A stretch of DNA of 64,000 nucleotides. Origin: Fasciolopsis buskii (Eukaryota; Platyhelminthes; Trematoda; Plagiorchiida; Fasciolidae). The first letter of the stretch is position 1, and each line of letters starts with the position of its first letter. The stretch is from contig LUCM01009331.1 of the NCBI GenBank assembly GCA_008360955.1, positions 119,988 to 183,987 on the forward strand. Direction: 5' to 3'. A program made the position numbers and the translations under genes. The notes beneath the pieces are model-generated. The model was not told the DNA's origin. It did no database searches and saw only the letters and a list, made by a program, of their open reading frames with translations. Below are positions 13,301 through 22,449 of this stretch, in pieces.

Positions 13301-16300
13301 ACAAGTTCGATATGAAGTTAACCCAGTCACCTAATCACAGTTCTATACGACATCTTCGTAGAGCTACATTTGCCTCAATAAAAATTGATAGGCCGTTATA
13401 TTGTCGATCAAGTTGAATCCGTCAACTGTATCCTTTATTAGATGAAGCCAGTAGATATTTCTTGATCGCCAATGAGCAACTAACGGATTAGCTTGTCTTC
13501 TAATGTTATGTAAATTAGATGTATTTCCGTATCACCCCGTAAATAACTTTTTGTGGTGACGTCCTTAAGCAACCATAGAAGTGTTCCTTATTAGTTACGT
13601 TTTCTCAACAAATTACTTTCATCATCATTTTCCTACTTCAGACTTCTGGTTAGTAAAATATTAGCAGATTATACCTTCATATTATTCTTTGCAACACTAA
13701 TTGTGCTTCAATTGACCTCGGATCTTGAAGCTTGTAGAATTCAAGTAAGTTGCGATTGAAAAGATAACTAACCATGCACAACATTGAGTTGATTCTGATT
13801 GGTGCTTCACTTCACCAGCTAACAGGAGGGAAAATACTGAGAAATAGTAGGAGTCGGGCTGCAAAACAGTAAGTTCAGTAACTATCTAGAACAAATAATA
13901 AACACTTCCTCAGGCTCCCAGCCAAGTTCCGATATAAATACCCAATAAACAAAAATTAACAATCAGACAAAGGAGAAATTATATGTTCACTTCTTGCAGT
14001 TCACTCAGCAGCACAACGTCGTTCACACATTCGCAGTCAGACGGATCATACACAAACACAACCACAAAAATATACGGCTATTTCCATAACCATGGGCACA
14101 ATAAAGCAAAAACGAACAGCAAAAAGGCAGTAACAATGATGAAAACCACGTGCTTTTGTAAACTTAAATCAAAAGTTCCCACAAGAGCAGATTCGGGTTT
14201 GATTATTCCCATGGACAGATTGGATGAATAAAGTGAATTCAATTCACAAACTCCAATGAGAGGAAGCACCACAAAATTGCACAAACAGCTGAGTCGAACG
14301 GCACTTTCAAATCAAGAAAGACTTTGATCATGGATCTACGCAGCATGCGCCTATACTCTAATATCAGCTTACACCTGAAAATCCCCATCAACCTCGACCA
14401 GGACAGAAATCGATCTCGTTCTCACACTTGCTTGTTTCCCAAACACTGGTTAGTCGGTGCCGGATAACATAGCGGGCGGCATGGTTGTGACGTTTTCCAA
14501 GCTAATTTCTCATGAGAACAATTCACCTTACTTGGAAATCGGCACAAACAAATTTACACCAGCCCTTAGGAATCGCTTCCCTTGCCTTCCACAGATTTAT
14601 CCCAGGAATTTCGTCATCTCCGATGTTGACATTTTACAAACGTTCTTGAACAAGGATGAAGATGGTTCATTTGGTCTAGTTGCCTTGTTCCATTTCGGCT
14701 AACTTATCTATCTGACCAAATCCATTTCCGATGGAGGGCTGGTATCTGCCTGCAATGGTTCACTTACAGGCATAATTGGAGTGTCGAATTTGGCCGAGAT
14801 TGGTCTTTTCAACGCCCCGTCCGACGGTCCTGAGAATGAATCAGTGTGCCGTCGGATTCTTTGATCGTGTCAATTACTCTCAGCTGATGTGTACCAATAT
14901 TCCTAACTACTCGGTAACAGTTGCGATTATTTCGAATAGCCGCAGCCTTGTCCATTTCCGAACATTTCCGTATCCACCACTGGCCATGATCATCTCACAA
15001 GTTATTGTCTGCTGAATTCTGAGTAAACTGCAGTTCTCATTAAAAGTTGCATCAGCGTTCATCCAACAGAACAGTTGATTTCTTTGATATTCTTGGTCCT
15101 TTAGTTTTATTTGGTACGGATTTTTGGGTAGCTTTGCTGCTAATTCCGTGGGTCCTATGATTTTCTTTATTTGCTTTTCTGAATTAAGTGCCACTGGCGG
15201 TTCCGAATGAAAATGAAGTCGACGATTTTCTCGTCGTCAATGAAAGGGTTAGACTGAGTCAATCTTTTTGCACATCGCAAATAAATGACAGGACTGCAAA
15301 TTCTTAAGACTGAATTCATTTAAATTTTGCTAATCAAGGAAGAAACGATCTATTTTGCACTGTTTTGACCCATATATATATATATATAACATTGATATTC
15401 GAGAAGTACTTCAAAAAATATTTGTTTGTCTAGTATCTATCGTTCTCGGTATTTTCCCGGTTTCACACGAGACCGAGGATCATCTAAAGGTAAGCAATTA
15501 TTTGTGTGAATCGATAAAATGAATTAAACTATGTGGGAACATATTTCATAAAACTTCACAGGGAGAAAATTTACTGTTTGGTGAAAACGAAAACTTCTAC
15601 TCGTAGACGGTTGTTGTTAAAACTATATAAATCGCACGTTTAACAAAAATAAACAAACAGAAACCTCCTTCGAAAGACGAACCCACCAAACCAGTTATTT
15701 TTTGACATATCCCAAGTGATGTACGTTTTCGCAATGCGCTTTCCATCATAAATTTCCAAGAAAGGTTTGTGGTCGCACACTAGTATTCCGCCAACGGTGG
15801 TTAACTGAGAAGGATTTTTGACACAGGTTTCGAAAAATTTCCGATATTTTTTCTGACGACCCACATCGTATTGACCGAGCCCTTGTTTCAAAGGTTGGGA
15901 AACGATTGCAAAATTGATTGGTTCATACGTCGAATTGATAACCTTATCCTCGGTGGCTTTAAGTGGACATAATCGAATTTTAGATGGATTAGTCTTAAAG
16001 AGAGATATCTCGGTTTCGTTAAAATGACAGTACGATTGAATTATCGCCATTCTGCATTCTGTTCGCTTATGTTCTTCAGTATTCTTCACTTGGCATGTTT
16101 CGTTTTGAATAAAGACAGTTCCAATTTGCCCCCCAATGTAGTCTGGAGGGAAACCATACACATATGGGTATTCTTCAAATACATGGACCGGCTTCCTGTC
16201 TGAATCCAATTTAGCTTCCACCTGAATAGCTGCCTCGGCATTCTCATTTTCAGTTGCTGTTTCGTCTCCAGTTTCCGCTGGAGTTTCTACTGCACTTGTA

Positions 16301-16464
16301 GTTGAGGATTCTTCGTCATTTCCACTCGGAGATTGGTTTCCAGTTTCCGGAAGAGTTCTGTTTGCACTTTCAGTTTCAGTTTCAGCTACTGCATCCGGTG
16401 TGTCAAACAGAACAAGCATTAGTCCAACCAAAGAATAGGCTAGCATGAGGGCGGGAATTTTATA
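1220..16464 (-). CDS. Gene A: multi-exon extracellular EGF / laminin-G-like protein (partial)
   Basis: Minus-strand gene model assembled from splice signals and phases. Exons in transcript order: 16464-15687 (phase 0 to 1), 9832-9702 (1 to 0), 8461-8405, 6050-5784, 5721-5545, 1682-1527 and 1393-1220 (all 0 to 0). The product starts with a signal peptide and a Thr/Glu-rich linker, then a Cys-containing N-glycosylatable region, then EGF-like and laminin-G-like modules. That combination is typical of adhesion, polarity or basement-membrane proteins, such as relatives of Slit, Crumbs, neurexin or Flamingo; no specific orthologue is recognised. The last visible exon ends in a donor, so the 3' end lies outside the window. 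The long introns hold LINE and mariner debris. Exons 1220-1393, 5545-5721 and 5784-6050 are best supported. That 15.7-16.4 kb belongs to the same gene is inferred from matching strand and phase. Confidence 0.5.
1527..1682 (-). CDS. Gene A exon: laminin-G-like module, N-terminal half
   Basis: A 156-base open exon, phase 0 to 0, from acceptor CCTGAACAG to donor AATCTG|GTAATC; an alternative weaker donor at 1464 would extend it to 219 bases in the same phase. The peptide has alternating beta-strand segments (RELTVYTTS, RTLFISIAP, QVIYLDNENLVIKD) that match the start of laminin-G domains: an 'ELT..T....LLFI' strand, then 'a.YLdn..L'. It precedes the EGF-like exon, the usual LamG-EGF order. Confidence 0.55.
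1700..5130. other. Gene A intron, nothing further recognised
   Basis: About 3.4 kb without a supportable exon on either strand. A TA microsatellite sits near 3930-3960. The short open frames here (for example 2075-2326 and 4311-4538 on plus) lack splice sites and recognisable motifs. Confidence 0.45.
5545..5721 (-). CDS. Gene A exon: laminin-G-like module
   Basis: A 177-base exon, phase 0 to 0, from acceptor ATGTCGCAG to donor TTGC|GTTAGT. It is separated from the EGF exon upstream by an intron of only 62 bases, and an in-frame stop in that intron shows it must be spliced. The 59 residues include DSRFYLYITTNTLIANWDW and end LDENEWVHFFSC, which fits the laminin-G strand pattern finishing in the 'l-D-x-x-W-H-x-V'-type motif. 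The intron below should hold the second half of the domain. A possible continuation at 5140-5250 (EPGTLFFDREYKFWVGYE) is open but lacks a good acceptor. Confidence 0.55.
5784..6050 (-). CDS. Gene A exon: EGF-like module
   Basis: A 267-base exon, phase 0 to 0, with acceptor TTTTTAATAG and donor GAG|GTAACG. It starts GYKWNPDSRTC and ends with a classic EGF C-terminal signature, CVCRPGFMGPRCE followed by RHKDAC (C-x-C-x-P-G-F-x-G-x-x-C). The first half, with CRIENVC, a proline-rich stretch and DPCSK, looks like the end of one Cys module and a linker into the next. This is the clearest domain call in gene A. Confidence 0.8.
6100..6640. other. Gene A intron, no feature recognised
   Basis: No exon, RNA or repeat signature was seen here on either strand. 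Confidence 0.4.
6650..7060 (+). mobile_element. Tc1/mariner-type transposase remnant
   Basis: The frame at 6720-6977 reads ELGWLLLRKTRIRSCPE then SADLNSVEKIWW, matching the C-terminal part of Tc1/mariner DDE transposases (family form 'SPDLNPIENLW' after the second catalytic Asp region). The segment after the stop at 6977 continues plausibly as IVIQALKEPFRLTDLGTKG, like the conserved 'V..m..R...vi...G' tail. The N-terminal half and the inverted repeats are not visible. It is a decayed copy inside a gene A intron, inserted antisense to that gene. Confidence 0.65.
7273..7327 (-). CDS. Candidate 55-base exon in gene A
   Basis: An open segment between a CACTAG acceptor and a good donor, CACAAA|GTAAGTAT. 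It is open in two frames (LVRSRLVGVAVDAQ or HSFAQGWSALPLMHK). The acceptor lacks a strong pyrimidine tract, and the length would shift the phase relative to flanking exons, so it may be spurious or alternatively spliced. Confidence 0.2.
8405..8461 (-). CDS. Gene A exon: 57-base symmetric exon
   Basis: The acceptor TTTGTTTCATCTTGTAG and the donor CCTG|GTAAGTG are both excellent. The exon is exactly 19 codons, and only phase 0 is open. Its peptide is CQSFLTEITTVGDYLHRYL. The phase (0 to 0) matches the downstream EGF exon at 6050-5784. No domain is recognised. Confidence 0.5.
9060..9360 (-). mobile_element. LINE reverse transcriptase fragment
   Basis: On the minus strand the frame near 9131-9240 reads RPTIVDFLDLVDLAMLF then TGVPKMFLAVL. 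This matches the non-LTR reverse transcriptase block 'tivvFLDlkaAFDsvdr..L...l...GVPekfi.vl..lY'. The frame is shifted and interrupted on both sides. It lies in an intron of gene A. Confidence 0.6.
9702..9832 (-). CDS. Gene A candidate exon, unassigned module
   Basis: A 131-base segment, phase 1 to 0, from acceptor CTCAACTTTAG to donor ATTATA|GTGATA. It reads IGWSISFNGGSAPPEV then PAVLSVDLWSFEHILQQII. Its phases fit between the 15.7-16.4 kb exon (ends in phase 1) and the 8.4 kb exon (starts in phase 0). The APPEV...VDLWSFxxIL spacing superficially recalls protein-kinase subdomains VIII-IX, but no other kinase motif is nearby, so the module is left unnamed. Confidence 0.4.
10020..10600. other. 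GC-richer stretch, function not recognised
   Basis: This part of the gene A region is GC-richer than its surroundings and has overlapping open frames in several frames on both strands. No protein motif or terminal repeat was recognised; it could be an unidentified dispersed repeat. Confidence 0.3.
11440..11850 (+). mobile_element. LINE 3' fragment (C-terminal RT region)
   Basis: Broken frames give LAFINLRRI near 11460 and KLNRLR-stop-LGHAL near 11715. These correspond to the 'rLAFanLrhLWrrrd' and 'lhrLRWLGHvlRM' blocks at the C-terminal end of RTE/CR1-like LINE ORF2 proteins. The same blocks occur better preserved at 25846-26640. The copy carries several stops and frameshifts. Confidence 0.55.
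12964..12989 (-). CDS. Candidate 26-base micro-exon
   Basis: A very good acceptor (TTTATTACTTTCAG) and donor (TGCCGA|GTAAGTTT) enclose 26 bases. The phase 1 to 0 reading (LFLYWFCR) would fit between 15687 and 8461, exactly as the exon at 9702-9832 does, so the two could be alternatives. It may equally be a chance pair of splice-like sites. Confidence 0.3.
14236..15017 (-). mobile_element. LINE ORF2 fragment, copy 1 of a near-identical pair
   Basis: Read on the minus strand, shifted frames give IKESDGTLIHSQDRR, PPSEMDLVR, a KNVCKMSTSEMTKFLG block and, near the 14.3 kb end, KVFLDLKVPFDSA. This is the linker and the start of the reverse transcriptase domain of an RTE/CR1-like LINE ('FLDLKaAFDSvdR'). 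From 14251 to 15017 it is almost identical to 21683-22449 (three visible substitutions). Below 14251 the two copies diverge at once but still both look like LINE sequence. Many stops make it non-functional. Confidence 0.75.
15370..15390. repeat. TA dinucleotide repeat
   Basis: A run of alternating T and A just upstream, in plus order, of the 3' side of the 15.7-16.4 kb exon. Confidence 0.8.
15687..16464 (-). CDS. Gene A first coding exon: signal peptide, Thr/Glu-rich stretch, Cys-containing region
   Basis: The longest real-looking frame in the window: 268 codons from ATG at 16446 to a stop at 15640, here ended at the donor TTTG|GTGGGT (15687). The start MLAYSLVGLMLVLFDTPDAVA is chosen because it gives a textbook signal peptide with an A-x-A cleavage site. 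Residues of about 22-85 are Thr, Glu, Ala, Ser and Asn rich (repeating AETETES, ETGDETATEN) and look like a flexible, O-glycosylated spacer. The rest has about eight cysteines and several N-x-S/T sites (NRT, NET, NST), fitting an extracellular domain that I cannot name. A strong acceptor, TTTTTACTTCTAG, lies 18 bases before the ATG and the frame is open through it. The exon may therefore follow a 5'UTR exon or receive a trans-spliced leader. Confidence 0.7.
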
Positions 16465-16499
16465 CTAGAAGTAAAAATGATGATATACATTATACAATC

Positions 16500-17420
16500 A
16501 TTAGCCATTTTAACTCAGTGGGGACTGAATAAATGAGCAAATATCTATTGAAACAACTTTCGTACACTCGATCTAATACTATGAGCCGTTTAACATTTTA
16601 CTTCAGCGGCATCCTCAGTAGACCGAAAAATAAGACATTCTCATTAGAGGTTTCCAGTTCGGCAGCACTATTTTACTTTAAATTATTCCGATTAATCTGA
16701 GCCAAATCAATAAATACGGAGAAAAAGCTTTCATCAACCATTGATTGCTTAGAAAACTGTATGCTCTCCAAGATAATTCACTTCCCCTTTCCCGAGAGTT
16801 TCTTTTGCCCTCGGACTACTTAACGCTGGTTTTGTTTGACAACTGGAAACATGAAATAATTACTGTTATTTGGGAGCGACGAAAATTCGAGAAAAATTTG
16901 AATCATCTAGTTATTTTTATTGTATGATGGTGCAACAAAATCTTGTTCAGAATCTTGTGGTGTTATGCACAGCATTTTGCGCCTGAAATATCAGAAAGCA
17001 TACTTTGACAATTGGAAGTCAACCGGCTAAGTCCAAGATGGTCCAGTGGCAGGGCATCTGGTTAAACAAGTTCGATCTTGTTGGCTCAATAAATACCACT
17101 GAATGCATCCCCGGACCAAAATCTCCCAGGAAACTAACCAATCAAAAGCATACATTATTTTTCTAAAGAACACTGACACCGATTTTTCTGGTATGGACGA
17201 CTACATCTGAAAGACATTTTGGCTTTTGCAGCTGTATTTGTTTTGCGTTTGTTGAAAGAGACAAGTGTAAGCCGAAGCAAACAGGGTCTCGATCATTGGC
17301 GAAACTGACCTTTTCAGATGTTGGGTTATTTGTTACATCAAAGAAGTGACCTTACCGATGCTATTTTATCGTTCCTAGGAGCTTTAAAATGAAAAGAAGC
17401 AAGACTTCATCGGATAAGAT
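16500..17420. other. Upstream of gene A, no feature recognised
   Basis: AT-rich sequence without a clear exon, repeat or RNA signature. It would hold the gene A promoter if transcription starts near 16.5 kb, but no convincing core promoter could be picked. Confidence 0.4.
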
Positions 17421-17429
17421 TCATTGATC

Positions 17430-18445
17430 ACAGTTTGGGCCTGTCGTCCCAGCGTAATTCCATAAAAATTGTACCATGGATGAAGTCGAGAAAATCGAAA
17501 GCTCTCACAGTCACCGAAGAAAGGCGTCTAACCGTCAGTTCAACATCAGAGGCCAAGTGTACAGTAGGTCAGCTGTCCACGAAAGAATTTGGAGGTCATT
17601 TTGGTCTTGCATCCTGCCGTCCAATAAACGGGGAACGATTGTTCGTCCTGGGTTTAAACCATCGATTGTTTCTTGGTGATACAACCTTAGGATGCTCTAA
17701 TCGCTAATGCGTCACATGTTGTTCATCCTCGTCGCGTCAGCAGTCAGCTGCAAATGACGAGTCTGTTTACAAGATTGCCGGTTGTGGTGGAGAACTACCG
17801 TGGATTCCGCTCACGTGTTGGTCTCCACCAAGTTGTTCATTTGATTTGGTGGGCACTCAAAACGCGTCATCGGTCTGATTATGATAATCCATCTGATCCG
17901 ACGTGCTTATCAATCCTGCGAAGCACGCTGGCTAGAAAGAATGAATTCCCCACACACGTAATAACATCACCGAGTAGTGATCACCCGACAAGAATGTCCT
18001 GCATTCTGCTGGCTTAGTGAGTTATGGCCTGGTGCGTCGCGTTCTGACACCCCGGATTCGCGATCAGTTTATGCACAATGGTTAGTCCGTCCTGGATAGA
18101 AGCGAGCATAATGAAGCACGGTTCAGCACAAGACGTGGACTGAAGTCAGGTTTAATTTCGGATCGTGAAATCTGGTGGTCTCAACGAAATTTAGAGAGAG
18201 AACATGCTGCCATTGTGGGAAATTTAGACAAGCTATTTTACCGGTAGAAAAGAATATTTTCCAGTCGGAAGCTAGATGGCTCATGTCATCCCCCACGCAG
18301 TTGGCATTGGACCGTTTTCAACTTGTTCCACTTGTTGAACCGGAGCGTCGCAAAACAATTCAAGCTTACAATGATGAAAATCGTCCAGCTCGTACAACTT
18401 TATCGCAGATTCCACGGTTCAACATGAAGGAGTGGAGCCGGTAAG
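17430..18445 (+). mobile_element. LINE fragment (endonuclease-to-RT linker region)
   Basis: The plus-strand frame near 18160-18245 reads SDREIWWSQRNLERE then AAIVGNLDKLF. This matches the 'reeWWs.K..EmE.A...GN.rkLFqLIR' linker between endonuclease and reverse transcriptase of RTE/CR1-like LINEs. Preceding frames (17435-18017) contain blocks compatible with the endonuclease end but too broken to assign. The fragment runs into the assembly gap at 18506. Confidence 0.5.
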
Positions 18446-18505
18446 CGAACTTCAAGTTTCGTTTTCGAATATCTGGTATTTTGAGAAAAACTTGCGTTTT
18501 TAGGT

Positions 18506-18674
18506 NNNNNNNNNNNNNNNNNNNNNNNNNNNNNNNNNNNNNNNNNNNNNNNNNNNNNNNNNNNNNNNNNNNNNNNNNNNNNNNNNNNNNNNNNNNNNNN
18601 NNNNNNNNNNNNNNNNNNNNNNNNNNNNNNNNNNNNNNNNNNNNNNNNNNNNNNNNNNNNNNNNNNNNNNNNNN
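18506..18674. other. Assembly gap (169 N)
   Basis: A run of N bases. Two translated frames cross it and are meaningless. One further single N is at about 21430. Confidence 0.99.
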
Positions 18675-18679
18675 GGAAT

Positions 18680-21600
18680 AAAATGTTGTCTCCAGTTTGA
18701 AATAGGGCTCGCTCAGTAACGATATTGACGATTTGTTCATTAGCCTAATCGTCAAAGCACTCGACCTACCAGCGTCTGTCATTCTTCGCAGATTGTGAAA
18801 CACGCTTGATGAACAATCTGATCAGAACCAATCTGGGCTTTGCAATGATCGTGGGTGTGTTGACTACAATTTCACTATCCGACAGCTGTTTGAGCACGGA
18901 TTTGCTTCCAAACATTCGTGCGCCATTCGACTCCGTTGATATGTCAGCACTGTGGCACGGTTCGCTGAGCAATGGATCACCAGAACAGCATGTGTTTTTC
19001 TTCAAATAATTGTACCATCATAGCTCGCGTGGGCCACCCTTTACTATCCCCAGTGGATTGCAACAACACATTCCTATATTCCTATCTTTTTCCAACCCTG
19101 ACAAACAGAATATTCTACGGAACACTGTCTCTGGTCTATTGACTGTTGGCCTGATCCTGTTCCAGGGAAAAGATTTTGATTAGGCCAGTGGTTTTGCCCT
19201 ACTGAGCGACAATACACAAGCAATTCATGATATGCACTGCAGACACAATTGAACATGAACTAAGGTGATGTAATAAGAGAAAAACAAACGTTTCTGCAGA
19301 ATGGGTATCCTGAATTTTTCGTCTACAAATGTAGGAAAACATTCGGAATAAACGCACTCTCCAAACGATTGAGAGGAAGGCCATATTCCTAATCGTGTTT
19401 TTCATAGTAGATACCGTAGTGACATGTCAAGTACACGGCCTTAACTGGCAATCAGAAATAAGTATTTTGCTAATTAACCACGTATTTTGTCCACATCTCG
19501 AGCAGTCCCGCTTTTACGGACTACGGACGATCTACCTCTATGTTTCAACCTCGTGCTGTTTGCACCAGTTCATTTGCATCTCTAAGGCAAGCAATGTAGG
19601 TTGGACCGTAAGAAGGTTGTCTGAATGCATAAGAAAAACCATAGAGGTGGCTGAACAAAAGAGCACTAAAGCAAAGACAAATGGTAATCACCATGAACTT
19701 AATGGGATCGGATAATCGAATCAATACAAATGAAGCGTTTCGTCCCGTCTACATCGTCAGAGGAAGACTAACGAAGAATGGATAAAGTCACATCTTGTCT
19801 ACGGTCGAAGCGATAGCGATCCAACCGAAAAGTTCATCGCTATTGGCCTAGAAATAACACTTCAGTTCTCTCAACCTGATTTAGCCATCGGCGCAAAATA
19901 GGGTTACGCAACCACTTACCTAATGAATCCGATAGGACAATTATCAACTCACTTTATCTGAATATATGGTGTCCATGTGGACTCATCAGTCCGTAATCCA
20001 ACTACTTGTTGTTACTAATATTTTTGATCATCTTATTCCAATACCTACAAAACGTGTTGCATTTAGCCAGTTGCGAAGCCCTGAAAACGAGCTTGCTCTC
20101 TAGCGTGTTTTCTAATGCCACAATTGATAGTGTTCTCTACGGTTGCGAGTTTTGCCCTCTTCACATTGAGTGCCTGACGATTTTCTGTTTTCAGTAACCG
20201 ATTTCTCCGAAGCTGCTTGAGCCCAGTGGGAATATTGTGTGATCAGTGACCATTTTGGGTCGTCCAGTGTTCGGTGCGGGCATTCGCCCTCTTTTTCTCT
20301 TTCAGTGCACTAAGCAATCTGTGCGTAAACTCGCTCCTGGCTCACCTTTTCTTGGTATTTTTTGCACATGCTTTACAAGACTGGAGAAGACGACACGGTA
20401 GTCAGGCTATAAATAGCCGCTTATTTACTCTCCCAAGTTTAGATCCAGGTCAATTAAGGAAACATGAAATGGAGGATTGAACATTCCAAAGTGGGCCTAT
20501 TTGTTCAACATAGCATTTTCACCATTTAAGTAATTAAAGAGAGGCACGTCTACATGGACGCACCTCGTCACTCTTTTGTGTAAGCATTTGTGTGGCTTTG
20601 CGTGGTTTTAAATGATTCCGGAACACTCTGGCATCACTCACGGCCACTATGAGCTGTTGAAAAGTATTGCAAAATCAAATCAGTATTTCGGAAAAGTTCA
20701 GTTACAGTAAGCTCAATGACTTTGTCAGATTTTATTAATGTTTTAGTTGCTTTGAAAATTAGTTTGATTATGCGAGATAAAATGATTACATTTTAATACT
20801 TAACAAGAACTGGAATCCGAATTTAGTTTGACATTCAGGCCAATTATTCAGCAGAAACAGCCCAAGGTGACTATATGGCTTTTACGCCTAAAATCGGACG
20901 ACATTTATACATATATCTGTGAAAAGTGTTATACTTCCCTTATTCATCATTCAACAAGTGTGCATTTCTGGGAAATGCCGTTGACATGCAAAGTGTCAAT
21001 TGGTTACTTTGAACGTTATTGGGACGGTGCGAACTAGACAGTATGATGTTCAGTTCTCAAACCCTCATCCTCAATGTCACTCCACCAAAAATTTCTTATG
21101 AAACAGTCGAAAAATTCCCATGCTGTGGTACGTGGCTTTCTCCGATTTCCGGGGGTTGAAGAAAGCTATATCATACAAAATTCGTGCCAAACATAGTTAA
21201 GAGGATTTAGGGAAAAGCTCGTTCATTCACACTTGTACAATCCGATTTCAAATGTAGTCCAGCCAATGATAAAATTCACTATTATTGACCTCCTATCAGG
21301 AGTGATATGACTGACAAATAAGCCTATGTATCTATTTATTCATGAATGGATGCTGATTTTGTACGATGGATCATTTCGCAGTTACATTATTCCTCTAGTA
21401 ACAGAAAGGCCCGATATTGGTTAGCATATNTCGTGCCAATAAACTGACCCACTTGAAGCCACACTAATATGAACAGAGAAATTCAGAAAACCGCGATGGA
21501 TTTCAGTACAGTTTAAGATGTACACCGAAAAATGTTACAAAAAATTGATCCATTTCGGAGACAAAGATAAAGGCAACATTTGACGAAAGATAAACTCCAA
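18680..21600. other. Intergenic stretch, nothing assigned
   Basis: About 2.9 kb with only short frames (at most 106 codons, 19395-19715 plus) and no convincing splice-bounded exon or recognisable repeat family. Confidence 0.4.
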
Positions 21601-21639
21601 CGAAAACCAATTATCTCAATGAACTCGGGTTCGACAGTT

Positions 21640-22449
21640 CGCGTACGGAGATGGGATTATTGAAATGAATTCCATTCACAACCTCCAATGAGAGGAAGCA
21701 CCACAAAATTGCACAAACAGCTGAGTCGAACGGCACTTTCAAATCAAGAAAGACTTTGATCATGGATCTACGCAGCATGCGCCTATACTCTAATATCAGC
21801 TTACACCTGAAAATCCCCATCAACCTCGACCAGGACAGAAATCGATCTCGTTCTCACACTTGCTTGTTTCCCAAACACTGGTTAGTCGGTGCCGGATAAC
21901 ATAGCGGGCGGCATGGTTGTGACGTTTTCCAAGCTAATTTCTCATGAGAAAAATTCACCTTACTTGGAAATCGGCACAAACAAATTTACACCAGCCCTTA
22001 GGAATCGCTTCCCTTGCCTTCCACAGATTTATCCCAGGAATTTCGTCATCTCCGATGTTGACATTTTACAAACGTTCTTGAACAAGAATGAAGATGGTTC
22101 ATTTGGTCTAGTTGCCTTGTTCCATTTCGGATAACTTATCTATCTGACCAAATCCATTTCCGATGGAGGGCTGGTATCTGCCTGCAATGGTTCACTTACA
22201 GGCATAATTGGAGTGTCGAATTTGGCCGAGATTGGTCTTTTCAACGCCCCGTCCGACGGTCCTGAGAATGAATCAGTGTGCCGTCGGATTCTTTGATCGT
22301 GTCAATTACTCTCAGCTGATGTGTACCAATATTCCTAACTACTCGGTAACAGTTGCGATTATTTCGAATAGCCGCAGCCTTGTCCATTTCCGAACATTTC
22401 CGTATCCACCACTGGCCATGATCATCTCACAAGTTATTGTCTGCTGAAT
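21640..22449 (-). mobile_element. LINE ORF2 fragment, copy 2 of a near-identical pair
   Basis: Same strand and same LINE region as 14236-15017. The reverse transcriptase block MIKVFLDLKVPFDSAVCAIL is visible on the minus strand near 21740-21800. Beyond it, in the part not shared with copy 1, a shifted frame reads EFISIIPSPYANCRTRV, matching the next LINE block ('ekFinii.slYan.r.rVr'). So this copy extends further in the 3' direction, with its own sequence there. Confidence 0.75.

Noticed and set aside
14457..15015. Plus-strand frames 14457-14702 and 14776-15015 repeated at 21889-22134 and 22208-22447, looking like a conserved duplicated gene
   Set aside because: They are antisense shadows of a LINE ORF2 fragment that reads on the minus strand.
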